Below are positions 47,801 to 58,458 of a stretch of DNA of 64,000 nt, piece after piece. The DNA lies in the NCBI GenBank assembly GCA_937967425.1, contig CALBST010000301.1, positions 1 through 64,000 of the forward strand. The letters run 5' to 3'. Source of the stretch: an uncultured Caulobacteraceae bacterium (GTDB lineage Bacteria > Pseudomonadota > Alphaproteobacteria > Caulobacterales > TH1-2). The notes under the pieces are model-generated. The model was not told where the DNA came from. It searched no databases and saw nothing but the letters and a program-made list of their open reading frames with translations. How positions within the stretch are numbered: position 1 is the stretch's first letter; each line of letters opens with the position of its first letter. A program made the translations under genes and the position numbers.

Positions 47801-49348
47801 CTAAGCGTAACGCCAAGCTTCAGCCGCCGCGCGAAACAACGCGCGCGACTTGTGCAGTGTTTCCTGCAATTCAAGTTCCGCATCGCTGTCCAGCACGACG
47901 CCGCCGCCGGCTTGCACATAAAGCGCGCCGTCTTTCACGATCGCCGTGCGCAGTGCGATGCAGGTGTCCATATCGCCGCCCGCGCCGAAATAGCCCACCC
48001 CGCCGGCATAGATGCCGCGCTTGTGCGGCTCGACTTCGTTGATGATCTCCATGGCGCGGATCTTCGGGGCCCCAGTTACGGTCCCGTGCGGAAAACCTGC
48101 AAGAAGCGCATCGAGCGCTGTCAGGCCATCGGCCAATTCGCCTTCGACGTTGGAGACGATGTGCATCACGTGGCTATAGCGTTCGATAGTGAACGCCTCG
48201 GTCACGCGCACGTGCTGAGAGCCGGCGCTCGCCGTCGCCGCGTTTGATCCGGCTTTTGCGCCACGCACCGCGACCCGCCCAAGATCGTTGCGCGCCAGGT
48301 CAACCAGCATCAAATGCTCGGCGCGCTCCTTCGGATCGGCCAGCAATTCTTCCTCAAGCGCATGATCCTCCGCCGGCGTTGCCCCACGCGGACGCGTTCC
48401 GGCGATGGGCCGGATGGTGATCGTATCGCCGCGCTTGCGGACAAGGATCTCAGGACTGGATCCCACCACCGCGAAATCGGCGAAGTTCAGATAGTAGAGA
48501 AAAGGCGAGGGGTTCAGCCGCCGCAGCGAACGATAAAGCGCGAACGGCGGCGCTTTGAGCGGCGCAGAGAAACGCTGGCTCGGCACCACCTGAAAAATAT
48601 CGCCTGCCCGGCAATAGTCTTTGCATTTGGCCACAAGCGCTCGATACGCCTCTGGCGTTGTGTTGGAGCGCGGCTCCACCACCTCGGGCGTTGCCTCAAC
48701 AACGCGCTTCTTCGCCAACGGCCGATCCAACGCGCGCCAAACGCGATTGAGCCGCTCCCGCGCCGCCTCGTACGCCGCTTCTGCGCTTTGTCCCGCCCGC
48801 TTACGCGCTGGCGTAATGAGCGTGATCTCGCCGGTGACGTTGTCGAACACCGCCACGATGGTCGGCCGCACGAGCAGAGCCTCCGGCGTTCCAATCGGGT
48901 CGGCTGCTTTTTCGGGCAGGCGTTCGACCAGGCGCACCATGTCATAGCCCAGATACCCAAACAGCCCCGCCGCCATCGGCGGCAGATGCGCCGGCAGATC
49001 AAGCGCCGAGCGCGTGAGCAGTTTGCGCAAACTCTTCAATGGCGCATCACGTTGCGGCCGGAACGCGCTCTCGCCAAACCCGCCTCGGCTGATCTCGGCG
49101 CGCCCGTCACGCACGCGCCACACGAGATCGGGTTTCAGCCCAATGATGGAATAGCGGCCACGAAAATCGCCGCCTTGCACGCTTTCAAGCAAAAACGAGC
49201 CGGGTTTGTCGGCGCCCAGCTTCAGCATTGCCGCCACCGGCGTCTCCAGATCGGAGACGCGCCTCATCCAGACGACGCCCCCGCCCAGCGCGTGCGCTTT
49301 GGTGTAAGCGGCCAGCGCCGGTTCCAGCGCGGGCTCGCTTAAGCTCAT
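47801..49348 (-). CDS. trpE: anthranilate synthase component I
   Basis: 515 residues, chorismate-utilising enzyme. IRPIAGTRPRG, LVDLARNDLGRV and HGTVTGAPKIRAMEIINE are the active-site blocks. It makes anthranilate from chorismate with ammonia from TrpG. The ATG overlaps the stop of the preceding ppiD-like gene (ATGA), so translation of trpE is coupled to it. A frame open to 49519 is a shadow of that gene. Confidence 0.97.
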   Translation of the reverse strand: MSLSEPALEPALAAYTKAHALGGGVVWMRRVSDLETPVAAMLKLGADKPGSFLLESVQGGDFRGRYSIIGLKPDLVWRVRDGRAEISRGGFGESAFRPQRDAPLKSLRKLLTRSALDLPAHLPPMAAGLFGYLGYDMVRLVERLPEKAADPIGTPEALLVRPTIVAVFDNVTGEITLITPARKRAGQSAEAAYEAARERLNRVWRALDRPLAKKRVVEATPEVVEPRSNTTPEAYRALVAKCKDYCRAGDIFQVVPSQRFSAPLKAPPFALYRSLRRLNPSPFLYYLNFADFAVVGSSPEILVRKRGDTITIRPIAGTRPRGATPAEDHALEEELLADPKERAEHLMLVDLARNDLGRVAVRGAKAGSNAATASAGSQHVRVTEAFTIERYSHVMHIVSNVEGELADGLTALDALLAGFPHGTVTGAPKIRAMEIINEVEPHKRGIYAGGVGYFGAGGDMDTCIALRTAIVKDGALYVQAGGGVVLDSDAELELQETLHKSRALFRAAAEAWRYA

Positions 49349-51303
49349 TGTTGCGCGTCTTCGCCGGTCGCGTTCGAGGCGCGATAGACGTTGCTGATCA
49401 CGCGTTCGTTGCGGCGCGGATTCATCGACGTAACGATCTGGGCCTGAATAGACTCCGCTAAGCTGGACGTGACGCCGCAATAGGGCGGCGCGCCAACTTG
49501 CAGCGCCTCCTGGAGGCATGGGCGCTCGGCGTAAAGCCGGGTCGCTTCAAGCACCTGGGGATCAGCGGCGGCGATGTCGGCGCGATTGATGCGCTCTACG
49601 ACGGCGACGGCGACGCCCGAACCGCCCACATCGCTGAATGCGGTTCCCTCAGCCACCGCAAACATCTGCCCGGCCAATCCTCGCGGCAGGGCCTGGGCCG
49701 CGCTGCGGCGATCGATGGTGCGGGACGAGATCACAACGCGGGCGCGGTTGGCCGCCGCCGCTTGCGCCAGTGTTTGCCCGCCATTGACGGCGGCGACGAT
49801 CGTCTCGCCTAATTCACGCAGGCGGCGCACGCGCTCACGCTGCATCCACGCTTGAACGAGATCGGCGCGCACTTCCTCAAGCGGACGCACGCTTGCCGGA
49901 ATGATGCGATCGACCCCGGCGATCACGTCAGCTTCACCGGCGGGCACGAAATCGGTGGCCTCACCCTCGGGCGTTTGGAACGCCGCGGCGATGACCTCGT
50001 CGTGGCCCTGAAGCGCTTCGATCGGCTGACCTTGTTGATTGCGTCCGCCAGCCTCGACGGCGTCGATGGTCACAACCGTCAGCCCGCTTTGGCGCGCGGC
50101 GTCCGCTAGCGAAGCGCCGCCCGCGCGAGCGTCCTCGAACGCGCCGATCGCGGCGTTCAGCAGATCGTGCGCCTCGTCTGCGGCGATTGCGTCGCGAATG
50201 TCGCCACGCAGTTCTGCGAAGTTCGGCGCCACGGCGGGGGTGGAGTCCTCGACGCGAACGACGACGAACGGGGAAAGTTCGCCGCGCGCGACAATGGCCG
50301 GGCCGCGCACCTGCGCGCGGAACACCGCCTCGCCAACCGAGCGGTCCGGCACTTCAGCCTGCGATTGGCCTTCGCCGCGTGTCACCTGCAGGCCCATAGC
50401 CTGAGCCACCGCAGCCGCGCTTTCACCGCGATTGAGCCGCGCCGCGGCGTCGTTGGCTTGTTGCTCAGTGGACGCGGCGATGCGGACGTAAGTTCGCCGT
50501 TCCGGGCGCGTCAGTTGCGCGGCGCGGGCGTCGAACTCTTCGCGAATGCGCGCTTCCGGCACTTGCACGCGCGCTGCGAAATCCGACGGGCGCGCATAGA
50601 CCAGCGTGAGCGCCCGGAACTCCGGCAGCCGCAGCGCTTCCTGGCTGTCTTCATAGAACGCTTGAATTTGGGCTTCGTTCGGTTGCGGTATCGTCCCAAC
50701 CAGCGAAGCCGGCGCCTCTGCAACGGAGACGACACGCGTTTCGGCATCGAACGCATAAGTCAGTGCGCCGAAGCTTGTCGGCGCGCGAACGCCCGCCATC
50801 AGCGATTGGATTAGCATCTGCGTCGTGAGGTCGCCGCGCACGTCGCGCTCGAACTCTTGCTCGGTGTAGCGCATCTGTTGAAGGAACGCATTGTAGGCGG
50901 CGGGGTCGAAGCTGCCGGTCACGGCGTTGTTCACGGCTGGGATTTCGGCAATGCGCGCTGCGACTTGTTCGTCGCTTGCGCTCACGCCGATCTTGTCGGC
51001 GTACACATACATGGCGACGCGGCTAATCATGCCTTCGAGCAGCCGCAGGTGCAGGCCGGCGTCGATCGCTTCCTGTTGGCTAATATTGTTGCCGTTGGCG
51101 CGCTCGCCGCGCAGCGTCAAGTCGATCTCACGAGTGAGCTCAGGTGGCGTGATGTTGCGTCCGCCGACGGTCGCCACCGCGTTGCCGGCCGTGAGATTGA
51201 GCCCGTCCTGCGGAACGAGGAACATCACCATCGCCAAGCCCACCAGCAGCACGATGATGGTCGCGATCCAGCCGCGGGTCATATTCCGAAATTGCAGAAG
51301 CAT
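49345..51303 (-). CDS. ppiD: PpiD-like membrane-anchored periplasmic chaperone/peptidyl-prolyl isomerase
   Basis: 652 residues. One N-terminal transmembrane helix (about 11-30) anchors a long periplasmic part of the SurA_N / PpiC type (residues about 40-200 chaperone, then a degenerate parvulin region around ARIREEFDARAAQLTRPERRTYVRI). PpiD helps fold newly exported proteins at the Sec translocon. I use the ATG at 51303; an in-frame ATG at 51336 is an alternative. The gene diverges from tpiA and overlaps trpE downstream, an order common in Alphaproteobacteria. Confidence 0.88.
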   Translation of the reverse strand: MLLQFRNMTRGWIATIIVLLVGLAMVMFLVPQDGLNLTAGNAVATVGGRNITPPELTREIDLTLRGERANGNNISQQEAIDAGLHLRLLEGMISRVAMYVYADKIGVSASDEQVAARIAEIPAVNNAVTGSFDPAAYNAFLQQMRYTEQEFERDVRGDLTTQMLIQSLMAGVRAPTSFGALTYAFDAETRVVSVAEAPASLVGTIPQPNEAQIQAFYEDSQEALRLPEFRALTLVYARPSDFAARVQVPEARIREEFDARAAQLTRPERRTYVRIAASTEQQANDAAARLNRGESAAAVAQAMGLQVTRGEGQSQAEVPDRSVGEAVFRAQVRGPAIVARGELSPFVVVRVEDSTPAVAPNFAELRGDIRDAIAADEAHDLLNAAIGAFEDARAGGASLADAARQSGLTVVTIDAVEAGGRNQQGQPIEALQGHDEVIAAAFQTPEGEATDFVPAGEADVIAGVDRIIPASVRPLEEVRADLVQAWMQRERVRRLRELGETIVAAVNGGQTLAQAAAANRARVVISSRTIDRRSAAQALPRGLAGQMFAVAEGTAFSDVGGSGVAVAVVERINRADIAAADPQVLEATRLYAERPCLQEALQVGAPPYCGVTSSLAESIQAQIVTSMNPRRNERVISNVYRASNATGEDAQQ

Positions 51304-51401
51304 GTGACGTTCCGTATGCGTGAGGCGGCGGACCATAGAGAGCCCCCCCGGACGGGGCAATTGCCGCACGCCGCCGCAGCGGCTCTGACGAGGGGAGAGG
51401 T

Positions 51402-52157
51402 ATGGGCGCTCGTAAGCCGTTGATCGCTGGGAACTGGAAAATGTTCGGCCGCATGGGTGATTTGGCCGAACTCGGCGCCCTTGCCGAAACGATCGGCCCC
51501 GCCGCCGCCAAGATCGACGTGCTGATCTGCCCGCCGGCCGTCTACATCCCACCCGCCGCCTGGCAGACCCGCGACAAACCCATCCTGATTGGGGCGCAGG
51601 ATTGCAGCCCCAACGCCGCTGACGCCGCCCGCACGGGCGAAATCAGCGCCGCCATGTTGGCCGATGCGGGCGCCAAGTACGTCATCGTCGGCCATTCCGA
51701 GCGCCGCCAGTATCACAAAGAGAGCGATGAACTCGTGCGCCAGAAGGCCGAGGCCGCCATCGCCGCGGGCCTCACGCCAATCGTCTGTGTTGGCGAAACC
51801 CAGGCTGAGCGCGCCGCCGGCAAAGTGGCGGAAGTTGTTGGCGCGCAAGTAAAACGCAGCGCGCCAGGGCAGGGCGCTTTCGTCGTCGCGTACGAGCCGG
51901 TCTGGGCAATCGGGGGAAACTCCACCCCTACGCTCGTCGAGATCGGCGAGGTCCACACACTCATCCGGGAAACGCTCGGCGGGCTTTTCGGCGCTCGGGC
52001 GAACGAGACCCGTATTCTCTACGGCGGTTCGGTTGGGCCAAAGAATGCGGGCGAGATATTCACCGTAGACGGTGTGGACGGCGCCCTCGTGGGGCGTGCA
52101 AGCCTGAAAGCGGCTGACTTTTCGGCCATTATTCTGGGTCACCCGGCTGCAGCATAG
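51402..52157 (+). CDS. tpiA: triosephosphate isomerase
   Basis: 251 residues, TIM barrel. Catalytic residues Lys13 (GNWKMF), His98 (VGHSERR) and Glu165 (YEPVWAIG) are in place. It interconverts dihydroxyacetone phosphate and glyceraldehyde 3-phosphate. GAGGGGAGAGG precedes the ATG. It diverges from the ppiD-like gene with about 100 bases between the starts. Confidence 0.98.
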   Translation: MGARKPLIAGNWKMFGRMGDLAELGALAETIGPAAAKIDVLICPPAVYIPPAAWQTRDKPILIGAQDCSPNAADAARTGEISAAMLADAGAKYVIVGHSERRQYHKESDELVRQKAEAAIAAGLTPIVCVGETQAERAAGKVAEVVGAQVKRSAPGQGAFVVAYEPVWAIGGNSTPTLVEIGEVHTLIRETLGGLFGARANETRILYGGSVGPKNAGEIFTVDGVDGALVGRASLKAADFSAIILGHPAAA

Positions 52158-52269
52158 GGATGCGCTGCGACGGGCTGGCGTTTAGGATCGGCCTCAGCTA
52201 TTGAGCGCCCTTTCGCGCGCGCCCATGTTAGGGCGCGAGCCAAGCGGTGCGTGGGAGACGGGCAGTCAG

Positions 52270-53004
52270 ATGGAATTGATCGTTCTCAGCATCCATTTGC
52301 TCGTGTGCATGTGCCTCATCGGGCTCGTGCTTCTGCAGCGCTCCGAAGGTGGGGCGCTCGGCATGGGCGGTGGCGGCGGCGGTTCGCTGATGACAGGCCG
52401 CGGCGCAGCCGACGCGCTTGCCAAGATGACCTCCGTCGCTGGCGGCTTCTTCATCGTGACATCTCTTAGTCTCACTTTGATTTCCGGCGCCGCGAGCACC
52501 AGCAACGGGCGTTCGGTCATGGATCTGTTGCCGGCCCAAACCGCGCCCGCGACCACGACTGCGCCAACGGCCACGGAAGAGCCCGCGGCGGCGCCCGAAA
52601 CCACGCCGGACCCGACTGAGGGCCGCGCGCCCTCGACCAACCAATTCGCCCTCGGCCCCAGCAGCGCAGCCGCGAGCACTCCAGCTCCGCCGCCGGCGTC
52701 CGCCGCGACGACGCGCGCCGGCCCGATCGAGAACCGCCCGACGCAAACCGCCGCCACGACGCCGCAGCGTCAGCCGGCAAGCACAGGCGCCACGCCGACG
52801 ACGCAACGTACCGCTCCCGCAACGACCCCGGCGTCGACGCAGCCCGCAACGACACAGCGCCAAACTCCGCCGGCGACCACGCCGGCCAATGGCGCGGTGA
52901 CGGGCATCGACCTCACAACTGATAACCAGCTCGCTACCGAATCGAGCGACTCTGCTAACGGAGTTGCCGTAGTACGGCGCGAACGCGCCGGTCCCGACCA
53001 ATAA
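52270..53004 (+). CDS. secG: protein translocase subunit SecG with long C-terminal extension
   Basis: 244 residues. The first 75 are a normal SecG: two transmembrane helices around a Gly-rich loop (LLQRSEGGALGMGGGGGGSL...TGRG). The remaining 170 are almost only Pro, Ala, Thr and Gln, with no fold signal. SecG helps SecYE translocate proteins. The tail is far longer than in E. coli (110 residues in total); Alphaproteobacteria often have a shorter tail. The tpiA-secG-pyrG order is conserved. I use the ATG at 52270; the frame is open to 52201. Confidence 0.93.
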   Translation: MELIVLSIHLLVCMCLIGLVLLQRSEGGALGMGGGGGGSLMTGRGAADALAKMTSVAGGFFIVTSLSLTLISGAASTSNGRSVMDLLPAQTAPATTTAPTATEEPAAAPETTPDPTEGRAPSTNQFALGPSSAAASTPAPPPASAATTRAGPIENRPTQTAATTPQRQPASTGATPTTQRTAPATTPASTQPATTQRQTPPATTPANGAVTGIDLTTDNQLATESSDSANGVAVVRRERAGPDQ

Positions 53005-53053
53005 GCGCGTAAAGCTCGGGTCTCGGGGCGCGCAGAACGCAAACCGGGGCTGA

Positions 53054-54700
<1,647 letters not shown>

Positions 54701-54746
54701 GACGTTTTTCGTCGACAGCTCGGACCTGCCACTTTAGGCGAACTAC

Positions 54747-55301
54747 ATGATCTTCGTACTCACGCAGGCCGCCGCTGACGTCGCGCCACAAGACTCCTCA
54801 AACGGCGGCGCTGTCGTCGCGCTGTTCCTCATTATCGCCGCCGTCGCGCTTTGGATCGCGTTCCGTGCGTTCATCCGCGGCCTGCAAGCCAAGAAAACCG
54901 AAGCCGCCACCGGCGGCGATTTTACCGGCTATGCGCTGCAAGCTCTCGTCAACGCAGCCAAGCTCGATGGCCGCGTCAACGATGAAGAAAAGCGCGCCAT
55001 CACCATCGCCATGCGCGAAATCGGCGGCGAAGCCTTCGAAGCGGTTAAGGTGGAGGAGGCGTTCGCGCGTCCTGGCCTCAATAAGGACGAGCTGATTTCA
55101 TTCCTCGCCGCCCGCTCGCGCGCCTTCACCCGCGATCAGAAGGTCGCTCTGCTGAAAGCGCTGATGGCTGTCTTCGTCTCGGACGGGAAATTCGAAGAGA
55201 CCGAACACAGCGCGCTGATCGATTACACCGCCGCGATCGGTTTCGACCGTCAGGGCGTCCCCGAAATGCTGCGCGGCTTCGCGCGCGGCAGCATCACCTA
55301 A
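54747..55301 (+). CDS. TerB-like domain protein with one membrane helix
   Basis: 184 residues. A hydrophobic helix near the N-terminus (about 23-44) is followed by a helical domain with two acidic pairs (NAAKLDGRVNDEEKRAI and MAVFVSDGKFEETEHSAL) in the tellurite-resistance TerB / DjlA-like pattern, which in known proteins binds metal. The function is unknown. It lies 46 bases after pyrG and converges with the esterase gene, the two ends overlapping by four bases. Confidence 0.7.
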   Translation: MIFVLTQAAADVAPQDSSNGGAVVALFLIIAAVALWIAFRAFIRGLQAKKTEAATGGDFTGYALQALVNAAKLDGRVNDEEKRAITIAMREIGGEAFEAVKVEEAFARPGLNKDELISFLAARSRAFTRDQKVALLKALMAVFVSDGKFEETEHSALIDYTAAIGFDRQGVPEMLRGFARGSIT

Positions 55302-56155
55302 GCCGTCACCCGCTCAGCGAACGCCGTCACATCGTCCAATGTCGGCGCGCGCCCGCGCAACGGCCGCGACAGCGCCAGCATGATGTCGACGTGATTGACG
55401 CCGGGATAAATCTTCGTCTCTACCGGCGCGCCAGCCGCGCGCAGCGCTGCTTCCAACCCGCGTATATTGCGCGGTCCAACCGTCGTATCGGCGTCACCCC
55501 ATAGCAGCAGGGCAGGCGGCGCGTCGCCGCGCGCAAAATGCACTGGCTGCGTCAGCGCCGCATCCGGCGCCTGCCCGAAGGCGTTGCGCGTCGCATCGAC
55601 GTCGAAGGGCAAGAAATCATACGGCCCAGCCAGGCCCGCCACCCCGCGCACGCGCGCCGCATCAACACCGGCGTCGCGCAGATAGCGGGCATCAAGCGCC
55701 AGCATCATCGCGTTGTACGCGCCGGCGGAGTGCCCAACCAAAACGATCCGCGAAGCATCACCGCCGAACTCGGCAACGTGATCGGCAGCCCACCGCACCG
55801 CCGCCGCGCAATCTTCGATGAACGCCGGAAAGCGCACGCCCGGCACAAGCCGATAGTCCGGAATCACCGTGACGAACCCGCGCGACGCCAGCGCCGCACC
55901 CGCAAACGCGTAGTCGTCCTTGTTTCCGCTCGCCCATGAGCCGCCATAGATGAACACGATCACCGGCTTCGGGCCTGCGCCCTCCGGCGCATAAACGTCC
56001 AGGCGCTGCCGCGCCTCTGGCCCGAACGCGATATCGCGCGCCACCCGCCGCCCCTCCCGATCCCGAGGCGCCAGCGCGTTGAACGCCCCTAGGGAAGGGG
56101 TGCAGGCAGCCGTGAGGGCGGAAAGGGCGGAGGAGAGGAGGGCGCGGCGCTTCAT
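55298..56155 (-). CDS. lipoprotein alpha/beta-hydrolase (esterase-like)
   Basis: 285 residues. The start MKRRALLSSALSALTAAC gives a lipobox (Cys18). The oxyanion region YGGSW (70-74), nucleophile motif GHSAG (Ser143), acid region WGDADTTVG and late histidine in NHVDIM complete the triad, so it should be active. It resembles the carboxylesterase / kynurenine formamidase-like group of exported esterases. The substrate is unknown. The frame open to 56245 is not needed. Confidence 0.85.
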   Translation of the reverse strand: MKRRALLSSALSALTAACTPSLGAFNALAPRDREGRRVARDIAFGPEARQRLDVYAPEGAGPKPVIVFIYGGSWASGNKDDYAFAGAALASRGFVTVIPDYRLVPGVRFPAFIEDCAAAVRWAADHVAEFGGDASRIVLVGHSAGAYNAMMLALDARYLRDAGVDAARVRGVAGLAGPYDFLPFDVDATRNAFGQAPDAALTQPVHFARGDAPPALLLWGDADTTVGPRNIRGLEAALRAAGAPVETKIYPGVNHVDIMLALSRPLRGRAPTLDDVTAFAERVTA

Positions 56156-56278
56156 TGCTCCGTAATACGCCGGATCGCCCGGCCCGGATGCCCCCATGCA
56201 TCCAAACCGCCCCTGCCGCGCATCCTCAACACAACAGACGGGCAAGGTGCGCCCGGCTCACGGTAGGGGAGTTCCTTT

Positions 56279-56890
56279 ATGAGACTGATTTTGGCGGCTT
56301 CCGCCCTGGTATTGGCAAGCGCCGGCGTTGCTCACGCCGAGGTCCGCAACCTTTCCGGCTTCACCCAGGTTTCAGCCAGCGCCGGCACTGATGTCGAAGT
56401 CACCGTCGGCGGCCCTTTTCACGTTGAAGTCACTGGCCGCGATGCCGACCGCATCATCACCCGCGTCTCCGGCGACACGCTAATCGTCGAGCCAGTGCGC
56501 GGTTTCTCTTGGCGCGGACGTCAGGCCAACGTTCGCGTGAGCATGCCGCGCGCTGAGGGCTTCTCCGCCTCTAGCGGTGCAGATCTGATCGCCACCGGCG
56601 TCAACGGCGGCGACATTTCGCTCGACTCATCCTCCGGCGCCGATCTTCGCGTCAGCGGCACATGCGCCACTTTCACCGCTGATGCGTCGAGTGGCGCTGA
56701 CATCGACGCCCGGAATCTGCGCTGCGAGAACGGCAGCGTCGACGTTTCCTCCGGCGCCGACGCGCGTGTCTACGCAACGGGCCGTCTGAACGTTGACGCC
56801 TCGAGCGGCGGCGGTGTCGTCGCCTACGGCAACCCGGGCATTGGCAACATCGATCTTTCCTCCGGCGGTTCGCTCCGCCGCGCCGACTAA
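56279..56890 (+). CDS. secreted DUF2807-like beta-helix protein, SSGA type
   Basis: 203 residues with signal peptide (cleavage AHA-EV, residue 20). The body is a chain of short beta strands with a turn motif SSGA(D) or SSGG at regular spacing of about 20 residues, six times. This matches the putative auto-transporter adhesin head GIN domain (DUF2807) type of right-handed beta-helix. Two cysteines (in GTC and LRC) may pair. It is directly followed by a paralog 12 bases later. Confidence 0.8.
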   Translation: MRLILAASALVLASAGVAHAEVRNLSGFTQVSASAGTDVEVTVGGPFHVEVTGRDADRIITRVSGDTLIVEPVRGFSWRGRQANVRVSMPRAEGFSASSGADLIATGVNGGDISLDSSSGADLRVSGTCATFTADASSGADIDARNLRCENGSVDVSSGADARVYATGRLNVDASSGGGVVAYGNPGIGNIDLSSGGSLRRAD

Positions 56891-56902
56891 GGAGCGCCAG
56901 AC

Positions 56903-57520
56903 ATGCGTATTGCTTTGTTCACCGCGGCCGCGCTCGTCGCGCTCGCCGGCGCCGCCAGCGCCGAAATCCGCAACGTCAGCAACTTTACCGGCGTCTCCGC
57001 CGCCGACCGCATTCGCGTCGAAGTCACCACCGGCGACTCCTATCGCGTTGAGGTCACCGGTTCGGAAGCCGATAAGGTTTCAACCCGCGTCAATGATGGT
57101 CAGCTCATCATCCGCCGCGCCAATCGACCGTTCTGGGGCGGCACGCCGGCGATCGACGCCACCGTGCGCGTGACCATGCCCGCAATCGCGAGCCTTGCAT
57201 CTTCAAGAGGGGCCGAACTCATCGCCGCAAACGTCAACACCGAAGATATGTCCATCGCCGCATCGATGGGCGGCGAACTTGTTGTGAGCGGCGCCTGCAC
57301 GACGCTCAACGCCGCTGTCTCGATGGGCGGCATGATCCGCGCCGAAGAGCTGCAGTGCCAGAACGCCAACGTCGCCGCATCGATGGGTGGCGATGCCCGT
57401 GTTTTCGCCTCCAACAGTTTCGATGCCGCCGCCTCCATGGGCGGTGCGGTCAACGTCGCCGGCGGCGGCCGCGGCGACGATATCTCCACATCGATGGGCG
57501 GCTCGGTCGACCGCCGCTAA
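56903..57520 (+). CDS. secreted DUF2807-like beta-helix protein, SMGG type
   Basis: 205 residues with signal peptide (cleavage ASA-EI, residue 20). It is a paralog of the preceding gene with the same start (IRNVSNFTGVSA against VRNLSGFTQVSA) and the same coil length, but its repeated turn reads SMGG instead of SSGA, five times. The cysteines (GAC, LQC) are in matching places. The pair probably arose by duplication and then each changed its turn motif throughout. The function is unknown. Confidence 0.8.
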   Translation: MRIALFTAAALVALAGAASAEIRNVSNFTGVSAADRIRVEVTTGDSYRVEVTGSEADKVSTRVNDGQLIIRRANRPFWGGTPAIDATVRVTMPAIASLASSRGAELIAANVNTEDMSIAASMGGELVVSGACTTLNAAVSMGGMIRAEELQCQNANVAASMGGDARVFASNSFDAAASMGGAVNVAGGGRGDDISTSMGGSVDRR

Positions 57521-57556
57521 GGGAACTTCGGCGGCGGAACCGCGTTGGTTCCCGCC

Positions 57557-58453
57557 ATGCAACCCGCCGCCGACACCTCCCCCGCGCCAGAGCCGCCGCG
57601 CCCAGCACGCGTGCGTAAGGCGCTCATTCTTCTGAATGAAAAAGCAGGAAGCGTCGGTCCCAAGGCCGGCGCTGAGCTTGTTGAGTTGTTGACTGCTTCG
57701 GGCGTTGAACAATTCACCATCGTCGATGCGACGCGTATGGCGCGCAGGCATTTTCGGCGCGCCTCTCAGTTTGACGCGATCATCGTTCTCGGCGGTGATG
57801 GCACAGCGCGCGCGGCCGCGGAGCTCGCTCCGCGCGACGGTCCGCCGCTCATTCTCTTGCCCGGCGGCACGCTGAACATTCTGCCGAAAGCGCTCTACGG
57901 CGATCTCACATGGCCGGAAGCGATCACGGCGGCGCTTGAACGCGGGTTCGAACGGCGCTTGCCGGTGGGGCGCGCCAATGGCGAAGCCTTCTACGTCGCA
58001 GGTCTCTTCGGGCCGACCACGCTGCTCGCGCTCGCGCGGGAATCTGTCCGCGAAGGTAAGCCGCTCAAAGCGCTACAACGCTTACGTCACGCGCTGAACC
58101 GCTCTTTCACGCGCTCCATCCGGGCGCGCGCGGGAAAGGGTAAGATGCGCAAGGCGGAAGGCATTGGCGTGCTCTGCCCCAGTTTCTCGGGCGGCATCGA
58201 ATCCGATCACCTCGAATGGGTGCGTCTCGATGCGAAGGATATTGTGGATCTGGCGCGCGTTAGCCTGCGGGCGGTGACCGCCGATTGGCGCAATGACAGC
58301 ACGATCGAGATCACGAACACCGACACCGGCGACATCTATGCCTCCGGCATCATTCCCGCCACACTGGATGGCGAGCCGCGCACGTTCCTTTCCTATGTGC
58401 GCATTACCTTCGACAAGCGTGGCCCCAAAGTGCTGGCGCTTGATGGGGAGTAG
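57557..58453 (+). CDS. diacylglycerol/lipid kinase-family protein
   Basis: 298 residues. GGDGTAR (79-85) and PGGTLN (102-107) are the signature motifs of the DAGK catalytic domain family, which phosphorylates diacylglycerol, sphingosine or similar lipids. The C-terminal domain shows the usual beta-rich sheet (DIYASGIIPATLDGEP). The substrate cannot be told. I use the ATG at 57557; TTG at 57545 is an alternative. It precedes the phosphoesterase gene by five bases. Confidence 0.85.
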   Translation: MQPAADTSPAPEPPRPARVRKALILLNEKAGSVGPKAGAELVELLTASGVEQFTIVDATRMARRHFRRASQFDAIIVLGGDGTARAAAELAPRDGPPLILLPGGTLNILPKALYGDLTWPEAITAALERGFERRLPVGRANGEAFYVAGLFGPTTLLALARESVREGKPLKALQRLRHALNRSFTRSIRARAGKGKMRKAEGIGVLCPSFSGGIESDHLEWVRLDAKDIVDLARVSLRAVTADWRNDSTIEITNTDTGDIYASGIIPATLDGEPRTFLSYVRITFDKRGPKVLALDGE

Positions 58454-58458
58454 AGCGG

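Noticed and set aside
52205..52236. GCGCCCT / AGGGCGC inverted repeat before secG
   Set aside because: Short stem with an 18-base loop in GC-rich sequence; expected by chance.
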